Origin: Prevotella sp.
Lineage (GTDB): Bacteria; Bacteroidota; Bacteroidia; Bacteroidales; Bacteroidaceae
Length of the DNA stretch: 34,481 nt
Direction: 5' to 3'
Assembly: GCA_024681875.1 (NCBI GenBank)
Contig: JAILAA010000057.1
Span: 1 to 34,481 of the forward strand
The notes below the pieces were generated by a model that saw nothing but the letters and a program-made list of their open reading frames with translations, ran no database searches and had not been told where the DNA came from. Numbering within the stretch: position 1 is the stretch's first letter; the number at the start of each line of letters is the position of its first letter. This document shows, piece by piece, positions 26,082-34,481 of the stretch. A program made the translations under genes and the position numbers.

Positions 26082-27641
26082 ATGAAGTCAACCATGAAGT
26101 TACTCAACGTGAAAAACCCGACTGCCAGACAGTTCGGCTTTTTTTCCCTTCTGGCATTTGCCGTGTTGTTCATTTGTTCGCCCGATTCCTACACACACGA
26201 TTTGTTCGACCGCATGGACTCCGCATGGTTCTATATGTGCGGGAAAGCCTGGATGAACGGCCTGACGCCCTATGTCGACTTTGCCGACAGCAAAGGGCCT
26301 CTGCTCTGGCTCATCTATGGCATCGGCTATCTGCTCAGTCCGCATAGCTATGTCGGAGTGTTCTGGCTGAGCGTGCTGCTCTATACAGGCATCTTCTTCT
26401 GTGTCTTCAAGACCAGCACCATCTTCCTGAAGGAACGTTGGCAGAGCTACATGGTGGTGGCCATGATGGTATGCGTCTATTTCTCGTTCTGGTTTCATTA
26501 CGAGACGCTGTCGGAAGACTGGGCCAACGGCTTTGTGGCCTTGGCGTTCTATAGGATGTGTCTGCTGATGTACACCGACAGGGGACGGGCACCGCGTTCC
26601 GTCTATCTCACCTGCTTCCTGCTGGGTCTCTGTCTGGCGGCGACGCTGCTGATCAAGTTCAACATCACGGTCATGCTGGGCCTGGTCTATTGCTATGTAC
26701 TCTTCTTCCTGTTTCGTGAAAAACTGGGCATCCTGACGGCCCTGCTGTCGTTCCTTGCAGGATGTGCCGCCATCCTCCTGCCGTTGGTGGCCTATATGCT
26801 GGTGGCAGGCTCGCTGTCGGCCTTCATTCAGGAGTATTTCATCAATACGATGCAGACGGTCAGCTCGTCCAACGGCATCGCCAACTACTTCAGAGAGTGG
26901 CTCATTATGACGTATGAGGCACGCTATGCCGTGCTCTTCGCCCTCTCGGTCATCGGTGCCCTGATGATGTCGCGTAGGGTGGGGCGCTACAAGTGGTTCT
27001 TCCTGCTGTCGTTCCTTGCGTTCTATGCGCTGGCCATCCACAACACATCGCCCAAGCACTGCCATTACTTAGCCATCTGTCTCTTCTTCCCCATCTGGTT
27101 TGTCATAGGTTTACTGTCGCAGCCTGCCTTGCAGCGCCAAAGCCTGTGGAAGAAGGTGGTGGCTGTGGGCTTCAGCTATACGCTCATTGCCAATCTGCTG
27201 CACTGGGGCTTTCTGGTGCCCAACTTTTTCCTGCACCCCAACACCGAGCCGAGAGACAGCTACTATCACGCCGCCTACCTGATGTCACAGGTCGACCATC
27301 CTCGTGTCATCTGCTACAAGACCAAGGAGATTGGTCTGGGAACGGCTGTAGAGAGTCTGCCAGGAACGAAATACTGGGCAGAGCAGTCCGGAGCTTCCGA
27401 CGAGATGATGCAGTCGCAGGCCGCTGCCGTCCTTGCCGGCAATGCCGATTTCATCATTGCTGCCGAGTCGGAGATCAAGGGCAACGACAGCATCGTGATA
27501 GCCGGTGGCTATCATCATGTCTATGACTATGAGTTTGGCGACGAAGTTTATCACCTGTATACCAGGCACCAGCTGCAGGAACCGCCTCAGTCGTTCAGCG
27601 TCAGCCGTTTGGACGTGTTGCTGAAAAGAAATGTTTTTTAA
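26082..27641 (+). CDS. GT-C-type multi-pass membrane glycosyltransferase-like protein
   Basis: A 519-residue protein from the chosen start (ATG 26094 is also possible). After a short cytoplasmic start it has about 10-11 transmembrane helices to around residue 400, then a soluble domain of about 110 residues. The first extracytoplasmic loop has DLFDRMDSAWFYMCGKAWMN followed by GLTPYVDFADSKGPLLW. This acidic-loop pattern is found in the GT-C superfamily (ArnT/PMT/DUF2029-like), which uses polyprenyl-phosphate sugars. Substrate is unknown. The place next to GtrA and GT4 supports a role in surface glycan assembly. It ends before a dense cluster of palindromes. Confidence 0.78.
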   Translation: MKSTMKLLNVKNPTARQFGFFSLLAFAVLFICSPDSYTHDLFDRMDSAWFYMCGKAWMNGLTPYVDFADSKGPLLWLIYGIGYLLSPHSYVGVFWLSVLLYTGIFFCVFKTSTIFLKERWQSYMVVAMMVCVYFSFWFHYETLSEDWANGFVALAFYRMCLLMYTDRGRAPRSVYLTCFLLGLCLAATLLIKFNITVMLGLVYCYVLFFLFREKLGILTALLSFLAGCAAILLPLVAYMLVAGSLSAFIQEYFINTMQTVSSSNGIANYFREWLIMTYEARYAVLFALSVIGALMMSRRVGRYKWFFLLSFLAFYALAIHNTSPKHCHYLAICLFFPIWFVIGLLSQPALQRQSLWKKVVAVGFSYTLIANLLHWGFLVPNFFLHPNTEPRDSYYHAAYLMSQVDHPRVICYKTKEIGLGTAVESLPGTKYWAEQSGASDEMMQSQAAAVLAGNADFIIAAESEIKGNDSIVIAGGYHHVYDYEFGDEVYHLYTRHQLQEPPQSFSVSRLDVLLKRNVF

Positions 27642-27658
27642 ACTATGTGTCGCCCATC

Positions 27659-27724
27659 CCCTAGAACTCCCCTCCCTTGTAGGGGAGAAACAGACCCTAG
27701 GACTCCCCTCCCTTGTAGGGGAGG
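27659..27724. repeat. 30-base direct repeat, each copy a GC-rich palindrome
   Basis: Copies at 27659-27688 and 27695-27724 are 36 bases apart and differ at two positions. Each contains ACTCCCCTCCCTTGTAGGGG, which can fold as CTCCCCT/AGGGGAG. Both belong to the CCCCTCCC/GGGAGGGG family also found in and near leuC. Confidence 0.85.
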
Positions 27725-27804
27725 GGTAGGGGTGGGATCAGTATCTTCTTCACTGACAAGACATTACAGACCCCACCCCTAACCCCTCCCCTTGAGGGGA
27801 GGGG
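27718..27804. repeat. Inverted pair of GC-rich palindromic elements
   Basis: The arm 27718-27736 (GGGGAGGGGTAGGGGTGGG) is the reverse complement of 27771-27791, apart from one extra base in the latter and one base at its end. 34 bases lie between the arms. The second arm continues into its own hairpin, CCCCTCCCCT (27783-27792) with AGGGGAGGGG (27795-27804). Together they define a fuller element: CCCACCCCTAACCCCTCCC, loop, and reverse complement. Confidence 0.85.
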
Positions 27805-27943
27805 AGTGGCTGCGCCGTTATTTGTTGAGTTTGCAGACTATTTAAGGGAGGGGAGTGGCTGCGCCGTTATTTGTTGAGTTTGCAGACTATTTAAGGGAGG
27901 GGAGTGGTTGCGCCGTTATTTGTTGAGTTTGCGGACTTTTTCA
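27797..27943. repeat. Three tandem copies of a 49-base unit
   Basis: Units at 27797-27845, 27846-27894 and 27895-27943. The first two are identical as read; the third has a few changes, mostly near its right end. Each begins with GGGAGGGG, the right half of the palindromic element, then AGTGGCTGCGCCGTTATTTG and a segment with TTGAGTTTGCAGAC. The last unit ends 22 bases before the stop of the giant minus-strand gene. Confidence 0.92.
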
Positions 27944-27965
27944 AGTGGAATCAAAAGTATTCTAA

Positions 27966-30900
27966 TTAGTTGCCAGAGCTGCTGCTGTTAGTGGCTTCAG
28001 GGATGCTGATGGTTACCCATACACCAACTTCAGAGCCGTCGGTCTTAAGCAGCTTAGTCCTATCAGTTCCGTCGGTTTTGGCATCGGCGGGAACATAGAA
28101 TGTCCTTCCTTCCCAAGAGGTTTCTCCAGGATTGGTGAGCACCTCAATCTGCATGTAGTCCTTGTTGTCGCTGAAGACCTTGAAGTTACCCGTAGGAGTG
28201 GCGGTACCCGTGCTATACTGAGTGCCTCCAGTTGCTGCACCATACGATGTGAAGTTGTAGGTCTTCTTCGCGAACGGACGGATGGCTACCCACAGTCCAG
28301 AAGCCGTCATGGTTCCGTTTACGTCCTTCTTCAGCTCTACCCTTGTGCTTCCGTCAGCCGTTGCATTCGGAGCGACGTAGAACTTCTGTCCGACGAACTC
28401 CTTATACTTGCCGTTGGCCAGAATCTCCACCTCAGCCAGTTTGCTATTATCTTCTAATGTGACAATTCTGCCAGTGGTTTGTGCCAGGCCTGACGACCAT
28501 GTATCACCTCCATTTTCTGCACTAAACGATGTGAAGCTGTAGGTTTTGATGTCTTTGTTCCTTCCGATGACCACCTTGGTGTCACCTGTCACGTCGGCTG
28601 CATTGCCGCCGCCGAAGACGTCGCCACGGATGTCGATACCCTCTACGGTAGCCATCTCGTAGGTGGGAATCCAACCTTCCTGCGAGGAGGTCTTGCCTTC
28701 CACATCTTCGATGGGCATCGTCATCAGATAGACGGGCTCTCCCACCATCGAACCGATGTTCACATGCGGCGTGCCGATGACATTGGCAGCATTACCGCCG
28801 CCGTAGACATTGTAGATGGCACCGATGGCATCGATAACGGTTGTACTACTGTTCAAGTCTTTTGCAGGAATCAGCACATCACGGCCGTCAATCAGCCTCT
28901 TGTAACACTTGGTTGCCTCAACATACTGATATTTGGTATTGGGGAAGCGGGCAGTAGTATTCGAACTGCTGAACCTTCCCTTCATCACGTTGATGTTCAG
29001 TGTAGGATCAGCCACCATCACGGCATCTTCACCATAGCCACCTCCGAAGATGTTGCCGATGCCGGTGAATGACTTCACGTTGACAACGGGATGACTGTAT
29101 TTGTTGGCATCGGTCTGCGGGGTGTATGTCACGCCATTTACTGTCACTGCCTCGTCGCCAGCCTTGAAAGGCTTCCAGATGGGCTTGCCGGCATCATCTG
29201 TTTCGCCTGAGTCGTAATAGCCATAGACGGAGTAGCAGGCGTTGTTGCCGCCGCCGTAGAGCTCGCCGATGATAACAGGTTTACAGCCCGTTTCCTCAAT
29301 GTTCACCGTGATGGAGCCGCTGATGCGTCCGCCCACATTATTACCACCGAACACCTGGTCGAAAGTGCCGTTGGTGATGTTGAGCGTCACATCACTGTTC
29401 ACGTCGGCATCCTTGGCGCCACCATAGACTTCCTTCATGCCTTGTATACACGTCATGATCAGCGTGGCCGTGCCGTCCATGTCGGCGTTCTTGCCGCCGC
29501 CGTAGGCCTCGTCCACGTCGAATTCGCAATAAGCAGCATCGTCCTCAGCTACTGCTTCGCCGTCGAGCAGGGCTACAGACGCCACGCGTACATTACCTTT
29601 AGAGTTAGATCCACCGTAGACGGCATGAACTGTACCGCCGTAGATATTCACCTGGGTCTTGCCCGTGCCGTAGGCATAGTTGGTTTCACGCGCTTCCTTG
29701 GTCGAGGCGTCTAAGCCTTCACCGTTATCAGAGGTGAACTCAAACGCCTTATATGGGTTGGCTACTGTTCCGGAACCATGAGTGGAAGCACTATAGCCCG
29801 TATCCCCTTCCTTAACATGGTAAGCATAGCTACGGTAGCCCACGTTGGCGCCTGGATTATCGTACCATTTACCATCCAACAGGTAGTTATCGGCACCGTT
29901 ACCGCCACCGAACACCTCGCCAATCTCGTACGTGCCGTACACCGTCACTTCGGTGGCTGGTGCCGAGGCCGCATTGCCGCCGCCATACACGCTCTTGATG
30001 CTGGTCAGGTTACAACCTTCGATGGTGACGCTGGCCTTCGCCGTTTCCCAGACGCTTTCATCGTCAGGATAATAGGCTGCAAGGTTGCCGCCGCCATAGA
30101 CGGCCGTCAGCTCGTAGACACCAGTATTCTTAGTCGGATTAGTACTGTTCTTTTCATTCGTCACATCATGGCTGATAGCATTATCGCCCGTACCTTCCGT
30201 CCATCCTTTCGTCCTATAGATATGTACGGTGACATCATTCTGCGGACTACCGTTCAGGTTGTTACAACCGAAGATAGTGCCCTTCACCACACAGTCGCCG
30301 TAGGTGGTGGTGGTAGTGGCGCTTTGACCCTCTCCCGTAGTCTTGGTTACGGGTTTGTTCAGTTCCACCAGCACGGTGCCGTAGACCTTAGCCTCGACGG
30401 CTGAGACTGCAGGGGTATAACCGCTCTCGCCTTCAGTACCAACAGCACTCTTTGCCAGCCTTCCCAAGCCGCCGCCATAGACGTTACGGTTGATGGTACC
30501 GCTCTTCAGGTTGACCGTTGTGGTGGGAGTGACATCTTCCTCATTCCCATCACCATCTAAATCAGCTTTGGTTGCAATATTGGTGTTGGCCAGCGAGCCG
30601 CCGCCATATACATCCTCCGCAATCGTACCACCTTCGATGTTTACAATGACGCTGCCTTTGGTAAGACCCAGCTCGCCGCCACCAAAGACGGAGCCGCTGA
30701 TGGCAGCACTGCCATCGATGGTCACTTCGGGATGCGTGGCCAAGGCCAGGGTCTCAAGATAGGTTGAATAGGCAGACTCGCTCTGGAGATAATCCCAAAC
30801 AAATTTTGTTCCTGGATAGTCATTGGGATAATCTTCACAATACTCCCAAGTAAAACCAGCTGCAGGATACTTCTTGCCTTCGGGGAAGTCCGTAGAATTA

Positions 30901-33900
30901 TAGACCGTCATTCGTCTGGACCGTTTCGAGTGGTCTGCATTATCCTTGTCGAAATGAGGTGTGACACCCTTTCCGGCACCGAACACATCTTCTGCGATGG
31001 TGGCATTGCCCTTAACGGTTACATAGCAATAGCCACCGCCTTTCAATATAGACGGCATGTTCTTATTGTCAAGGCCATATTTACCCACTGAGGCAATCTC
31101 GCCACCGCCATAGACACTATGTCCTATATGGGCTTTTTGGTCAATGGTGACCGTCGTGTTGCCACGCACCAGTGCCGAGTATCCATGTGTCTCTGCGCCG
31201 GCGCCACCACCGATGACACTTCTATTGATGGTGGGTTCACTGGTTCCTCCTTCTTCTTTTGGCGCAAGTCCAACCTTCACCTCGGTATCAGTCTCTACAC
31301 GGCCTAACTGTCCGCCGCCATAGACATTGCCGTGCACCGTGCCGTTGCTGATTTCGACATTTGTGCTGTAAGCGATGCCTTTCTCGCACCAGAACGTGTC
31401 ATCCTTTCCCTTGCTGGCTCCGAAGACGTTGGCATCAATCTCACCACCGGCAATCGTCACTTTGCAGATGCCGGTGTTCTTTTCATTGTCAGCAGTATTG
31501 GTAGTGCCGTCAGTATCCTGCCATGTAAACGTCCTCATGCTATCAGTTATTTTATAGGTTCCCACGGAACCCATCTCGCCACCGCCATAGACAGAGCCTT
31601 TGACGGTGCCACCTGTGATAGAGACGTTGGTTTCTTTTCTCACTAAGGCGAACTGGTCACTTGCAGCATTGACATCACCACGAGCTGCGCCAAAGACATT
31701 GCCGTCGTCATGCGTACCGTCAATGCCAATCTGACCGCCACTGATGTTAATCGTCGTTATGCCGCCACTGACAGTCGTTGTCGTCGTTGGCGTTTCGCCT
31801 TCGGTAGTCGTCGTAACAGTTCTGCCCACCGAACCCATGGCGCCGGCACCATAGACACCGCGCACCACCGTGCCACCAGTAATATTGACCGTGGCATTGC
31901 CATAAACGATACCAGCCAAAGGGTTGAAGCTGTCACCCTCGCCATCGTTGGCAGTATGACCATCAGGTACTGAGCCGGAATAATACTTGTCAGTACCACA
32001 GCCACCGCCGTAGACGTTGCCACGGTAGGGATAGGCAGCACCCGAGTATTCCTTGCCATTAGAGGTGACAGTATACCAATCTTCTTCATTATCTTCATCG
32101 TCAACACCTATCTTACCGCCATTGACGGTCACCTCTGCATCGTTGAAGACGTGTCCGTTCTCACCGCTGCCATAAACGGCGCCTTTGATTCGCGGATCAG
32201 AATTAGAGCCAGAAGTGCCTATGGTGACATGCGTGTCGTAGACCCATGCAGCGTGGTCGTCACGCTCACCGACCGCGTTGATGTCGCCTCGAGACGAGCC
32301 GAACACCATGCCGTTCTCCTTGCCGTCGTAGCCGATGGTGCCGCCAGTGATGTTGACCGTGGCTACGCCGGTGCCGGCAGTGTGGCTGAAAATACCAAAT
32401 ACCTTATTCGTATGAGTTACTGGGTCTGGTTGCATATCATACTCAAAATCTCCCACCGTACCGTAAGCACCGCCACCATAAACATTATGGTATATAGTAC
32501 CTCCACTGATGTCGACATTGGAGTTCTTGAAGATTTTGCCGCTTTGCACAGTGTTGCCACTGCCGCTTCCGCCGCCATAGACATTGCCCATCTTGGCTCC
32601 GCCGAAGTAGCGCAAACTCTTGTCGGAGAAGGTAATCGGTGCTATGCCTACAGTACCGCCGCTGACAGACACGTAGCTGCTTCCTGTGATAGTGGTAGTT
32701 TGTCCCGAGATAGTTTTTTCTCCTACACTGGCCATCTCGCCACCGCCATAGATGCTGGCTTTCACCTCACCGCCCTGCATGTCAACCTTGGTGTCCTCCT
32801 TCACAAGACCGGCAATATACTTGGGCTTCGACGTAACGCCACCAACAGTAATCTCTTCCACAAGGCTGCCATAGCCGCTACCATAGACACTGCCGAAGGT
32901 GTAGAGGGTGACCTCTGATGGAGTAGTAGCGGTATTACCTGACCCAGTGTCGTCTCCTGACCCAGTCTCGTCTCCTGAATCAAGTGTCGACACTGTCTCT
33001 TTTACCTCAGTGCCAATAACAGTACTGTTGCCACTAATGGTGATTTCGGTACTTAAATTGACATCCTCGTTAGAAGCGTTCTTAATGGTATGGTGTCCCA
33101 CTACCTGACCCAGCTCACCGCCACCATAGACGCAGCTCTTGATAGTGCCGCCGGTAATAGTAAGCTTGGTGCTCTTGGCGTTACCCAGCTTCCACCAGTC
33201 AACGGCAGAGATGTAAGTCACGCCGTCCAGTTGCGTCATGCGTCCCATGCCGCCGGCAAAGACGTTGCCGCCCTTGGTATGGGTTAGCCGGCCGGTGGTG
33301 GTGTCAAATTCCGTCTTGGGAATGTTATTGTGCTTCTTCCATGCCGACCAGTCCGTAGCCGACCATGTGCTTATATCAGTTTTCTTTTCGTTGTTTGCAT
33401 CTACAATTGTACTTGGTATGTTGGAATCCATGGGTACAATATATTCACGGTTGTTTCCGATAGTACCGCCGCTGATGGTGATGTCGATGTGACCACGCTT
33501 GAAGGCTGCGATAGCAGGAGTCTTGACATCACCTTCAGAAACATATCCTTCATCACCAGAAGTTAAGTTATGTTCAGTATTATAGGTAGCAGCATCTTCA
33601 GCAGTATAAAGAACAGCATCAGCTGCCGCAACGTCAGGCTGCATCTCGCCATAGCCAGATGTTGGCAGACCATTCGTTGTCGCATAAAGAAGATCATAGC
33701 CCACAGAACCCAGTCGGCCGCCGCCATAGACGGAGCCGAGTATGTCGCCACCCTTGATTTCCATCTTGATGCAACCGGCCACATTACCTGCGGTATATGC
33801 ATCGCCGCCGAAACCACGGCCACCGCCGAAGATGTTACCGTCGACATACGAGGTGCCCCAGGTGCCGATGGTCGGACCTGTTGGGTCTGCATCACCCACG

Positions 33901-34481
33901 CCATCCACGCCGATGGTCATCTCTACATCGCGCATCACGTGACCGTCCTCACCGCCGCCGAAGACAGAACCGTAGATAGTGCCGCCCGTGATGTTCACCT
34001 CCACGTCTCCCACATTGGTACTCTTGTTAAACAATACGCGCTGGTCGCCCTTGCCGGCTCCAAAGAGGTAACAAGTAACAGGGTGCGCGTCAATCTGGTC
34101 CAAGGTGCGGGGAACGCCGAGAGTGCCGCCCGACATCGTAATGGTGCACTTGCCTCCAGACAGAAGTTTCGTTGTTGGCTTGCCATCATCATCCAACTGA
34201 TACTTACCCACGTCGGTCATCTCATTACCGCCATAGACGCTGGTCAGGATATGACCGCCCGTGATTTCCACCGTTGTGTTGCCATAGACGGCGCCTGCAT
34301 CCTCAAACCATCTGCCCGGTTTGTAGGGATAGTAGCCCGAGCCTCCGCCGAACACGCTGCCGAAGAAGGTGTGGCCGTCATCGCCAACAGCACGGCCACC
34401 TTCAGTGGATTTTCCGTTGGCATATTTATCCTTGTCTCCTGTCTTATTGGCATGCGGATCGTAAGGTGCATATCTGTCTGC
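27966..34481 (-). CDS. Giant repetitive VYGGG-repeat protein (N-terminus outside the window)
   Basis: The frame is open from the stop at 27966 to the window edge, so at least 2171 residues are visible and the start is missing. About 35 copies of a motif of the form (S/N)-V-(Y/F)-G-G-G recur, mostly every 40-80 residues. Each is usually preceded by a strand such as VNITGGTI or VTVNGGKI and often followed by xxGSVG, RGDVN or NAANV. This regularity fits a very long beta-solenoid (parallel beta-helix), as in secreted adhesins. Near the C-terminus, two related modules of about 75 residues (starting YSFTSFSAENGG and YNFTSYGAATGG) precede a Ser-rich end (ATNSSSSGN). No type IX sorting tail or autotransporter barrel is seen at the C-terminus. 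It is probably a surface or extracellular protein; export signal and function are not visible. Nearly all plus-strand frames here are shadows of this gene. Confidence 0.88.
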   Translation of the reverse strand, partial: ADRYAPYDPHANKTGDKDKYANGKSTEGGRAVGDDGHTFFGSVFGGGSGYYPYKPGRWFEDAGAVYGNTTVEITGGHILTSVYGGNEMTDVGKYQLDDDGKPTTKLLSGGKCTITMSGGTLGVPRTLDQIDAHPVTCYLFGAGKGDQRVLFNKSTNVGDVEVNITGGTIYGSVFGGGEDGHVMRDVEMTIGVDGVGDADPTGPTIGTWGTSYVDGNIFGGGRGFGGDAYTAGNVAGCIKMEIKGGDILGSVYGGGRLGSVGYDLLYATTNGLPTSGYGEMQPDVAAADAVLYTAEDAATYNTEHNLTSGDEGYVSEGDVKTPAIAAFKRGHIDITISGGTIGNNREYIVPMDSNIPSTIVDANNEKKTDISTWSATDWSAWKKHNNIPKTEFDTTTGRLTHTKGGNVFAGGMGRMTQLDGVTYISAVDWWKLGNAKSTKLTITGGTIKSCVYGGGELGQVVGHHTIKNASNEDVNLSTEITISGNSTVIGTEVKETVSTLDSGDETGSGDDTGSGNTATTPSEVTLYTFGSVYGSGYGSLVEEITVGGVTSKPKYIAGLVKEDTKVDMQGGEVKASIYGGGEMASVGEKTISGQTTTITGSSYVSVSGGTVGIAPITFSDKSLRYFGGAKMGNVYGGGSGSGNTVQSGKIFKNSNVDISGGTIYHNVYGGGAYGTVGDFEYDMQPDPVTHTNKVFGIFSHTAGTGVATVNITGGTIGYDGKENGMVFGSSRGDINAVGERDDHAAWVYDTHVTIGTSGSNSDPRIKGAVYGSGENGHVFNDAEVTVNGGKIGVDDEDNEEDWYTVTSNGKEYSGAAYPYRGNVYGGGCGTDKYYSGSVPDGHTANDGEGDSFNPLAGIVYGNATVNITGGTVVRGVYGAGAMGSVGRTVTTTTEGETPTTTTTVSGGITTINISGGQIGIDGTHDDGNVFGAARGDVNAASDQFALVRKETNVSITGGTVKGSVYGGGEMGSVGTYKITDSMRTFTWQDTDGTTNTADNEKNTGICKVTIAGGEIDANVFGASKGKDDTFWCEKGIAYSTNVEISNGTVHGNVYGGGQLGRVETDTEVKVGLAPKEEGGTSEPTINRSVIGGGAGAETHGYSALVRGNTTVTIDQKAHIGHSVYGGGEIASVGKYGLDNKNMPSILKGGGYCYVTVKGNATIAEDVFGAGKGVTPHFDKDNADHSKRSRRMTVYNSTDFPEGKKYPAAGFTWEYCEDYPNDYPGTKFVWDYLQSESAYSTYLETLALATHPEVTIDGSAAISGSVFGGGELGLTKGSVIVNIEGGTIAEDVYGGGSLANTNIATKADLDGDGNEEDVTPTTTVNLKSGTINRNVYGGGLGRLAKSAVGTEGESGYTPAVSAVEAKVYGTVLVELNKPVTKTTGEGQSATTTTTYGDCVVKGTIFGCNNLNGSPQNDVTVHIYRTKGWTEGTGDNAISHDVTNEKNSTNPTKNTGVYELTAVYGGGNLAAYYPDDESVWETAKASVTIEGCNLTSIKSVYGGGNAASAPATEVTVYGTYEIGEVFGGGNGADNYLLDGKWYDNPGANVGYRSYAYHVKEGDTGYSASTHGSGTVANPYKAFEFTSDNGEGLDASTKEARETNYAYGTGKTQVNIYGGTVHAVYGGSNSKGNVRVASVALLDGEAVAEDDAAYCEFDVDEAYGGGKNADMDGTATLIMTCIQGMKEVYGGAKDADVNSDVTLNITNGTFDQVFGGNNVGGRISGSITVNIEETGCKPVIIGELYGGGNNACYSVYGYYDSGETDDAGKPIWKPFKAGDEAVTVNGVTYTPQTDANKYSHPVVNVKSFTGIGNIFGGGYGEDAVMVADPTLNINVMKGRFSSSNTTARFPNTKYQYVEATKCYKRLIDGRDVLIPAKDLNSSTTVIDAIGAIYNVYGGGNAANVIGTPHVNIGSMVGEPVYLMTMPIEDVEGKTSSQEGWIPTYEMATVEGIDIRGDVFGGGNAADVTGDTKVVIGRNKDIKTYSFTSFSAENGGDTWSSGLAQTTGRIVTLEDNSKLAEVEILANGKYKEFVGQKFYVAPNATADGSTRVELKKDVNGTMTASGLWVAIRPFAKKTYNFTSYGAATGGTQYSTGTATPTGNFKVFSDNKDYMQIEVLTNPGETSWEGRTFYVPADAKTDGTDRTKLLKTDGSEVGVWVTISIPEATNSSSSGN

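Larger units (their letters stand above)
27642..27965. other. Repeat-packed gap between convergent genes
   Basis: These 324 bases have no gene. They contain a 30-base direct repeat (27659-27724), an inverted pair of GC-rich elements (27718-27791), a 10-bp hairpin (27783-27804) and three 49-base tandem copies (27797-27943). No classic terminator is present; the hairpins may serve this purpose for both converging genes. Confidence 0.85.

Noticed and set aside
27797..27943. CRISPR array
   Set aside because: The 49-base units are directly adjacent, with no variable spacers, and no cas genes are nearby.
28764..34000. Many plus-strand open frames of 60-255 codons across the giant gene
   Set aside because: They are complements of the repetitive minus-strand gene; their composition simply mirrors its Gly-rich codons, and no family motifs or promoters were seen.

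Overview
The window looks like a chromosome segment of a gut or rumen Bacteroidales bacterium, most likely Prevotella or a close relative. The evidence is: promoters of the Bacteroidota type (TTTG, about 19-20 bases, then TAnnTTTG) before many genes; few clear Shine-Dalgarno sites; a truncated first gene ending in the GLYIVNGKKV-type tail common on secreted Prevotella proteins; a lamin-tail/OadG fusion protein; a DUF3127 protein; and protein sequences of Bacteroides/Prevotella type throughout. The genus is inferred from remembered protein families, not from a database search.

Layout. 1-880: the end of a secreted protein gene, a 56-residue peptide gene, a terminator, and about 580 bases of palindromes and possible gene remnants. 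883-9149: a secreted GH31 glycosidase, then leucine biosynthesis genes (leuA, leuC, a small secreted protein of unknown function, leuD) and a large FAD-dependent oxidoreductase. 9260-17589: valS, a YidE/AspT-type transporter, three subunits of a sodium-pumping decarboxylase (lamin-tail/OadG, biotin carrier, OadB-type beta subunit; the carboxyltransferase subunit is absent), and a fucose isomerase-like protein. 17662-20262: an SSB-tailed DUF3127 gene divergent from dnaN, which is followed by a DEDDh exonuclease. 20336-27641: a DcuB-type transporter, exonuclease III, and an envelope-glycan group (LtaS-type sulfatase-fold membrane protein, GT4 glycosyltransferase, GtrA, GT-C-like membrane protein). 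27642-27965: dense GC-rich palindromes plus a 49-base tandem repeat. 27966-34481: one enormous, N-terminally incomplete repeat protein on the minus strand.

The most unusual feature is a set of short palindromes that lie inside coding sequences without breaking the reading frame. They occur in the GH31 gene, leuC (two sites), the FAD oxidoreductase, valS, exonuclease III and the LtaS-like gene. Most sit where the protein appears to carry an extra loop or tail compared with family members as I remember them. The leuC elements have the same CCCCTCCC...GGGAGGGG core as intergenic palindromes next to leuC and at 27.7 kb, so a mobile or formerly mobile intergenic repeat seems to have entered genes in frame. 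This resembles the protein-coding palindromic elements known in Rickettsia.

By function, the leu genes and valS serve branched-chain amino acid synthesis and use. The decarboxylase subunits and the DcuB transporter fit anaerobic succinate/propionate metabolism. dnaN, the exonuclease, exonuclease III and the SSB-tailed protein fit DNA replication and repair. The 22.6-27.6 kb group fits cell-surface polymer assembly.
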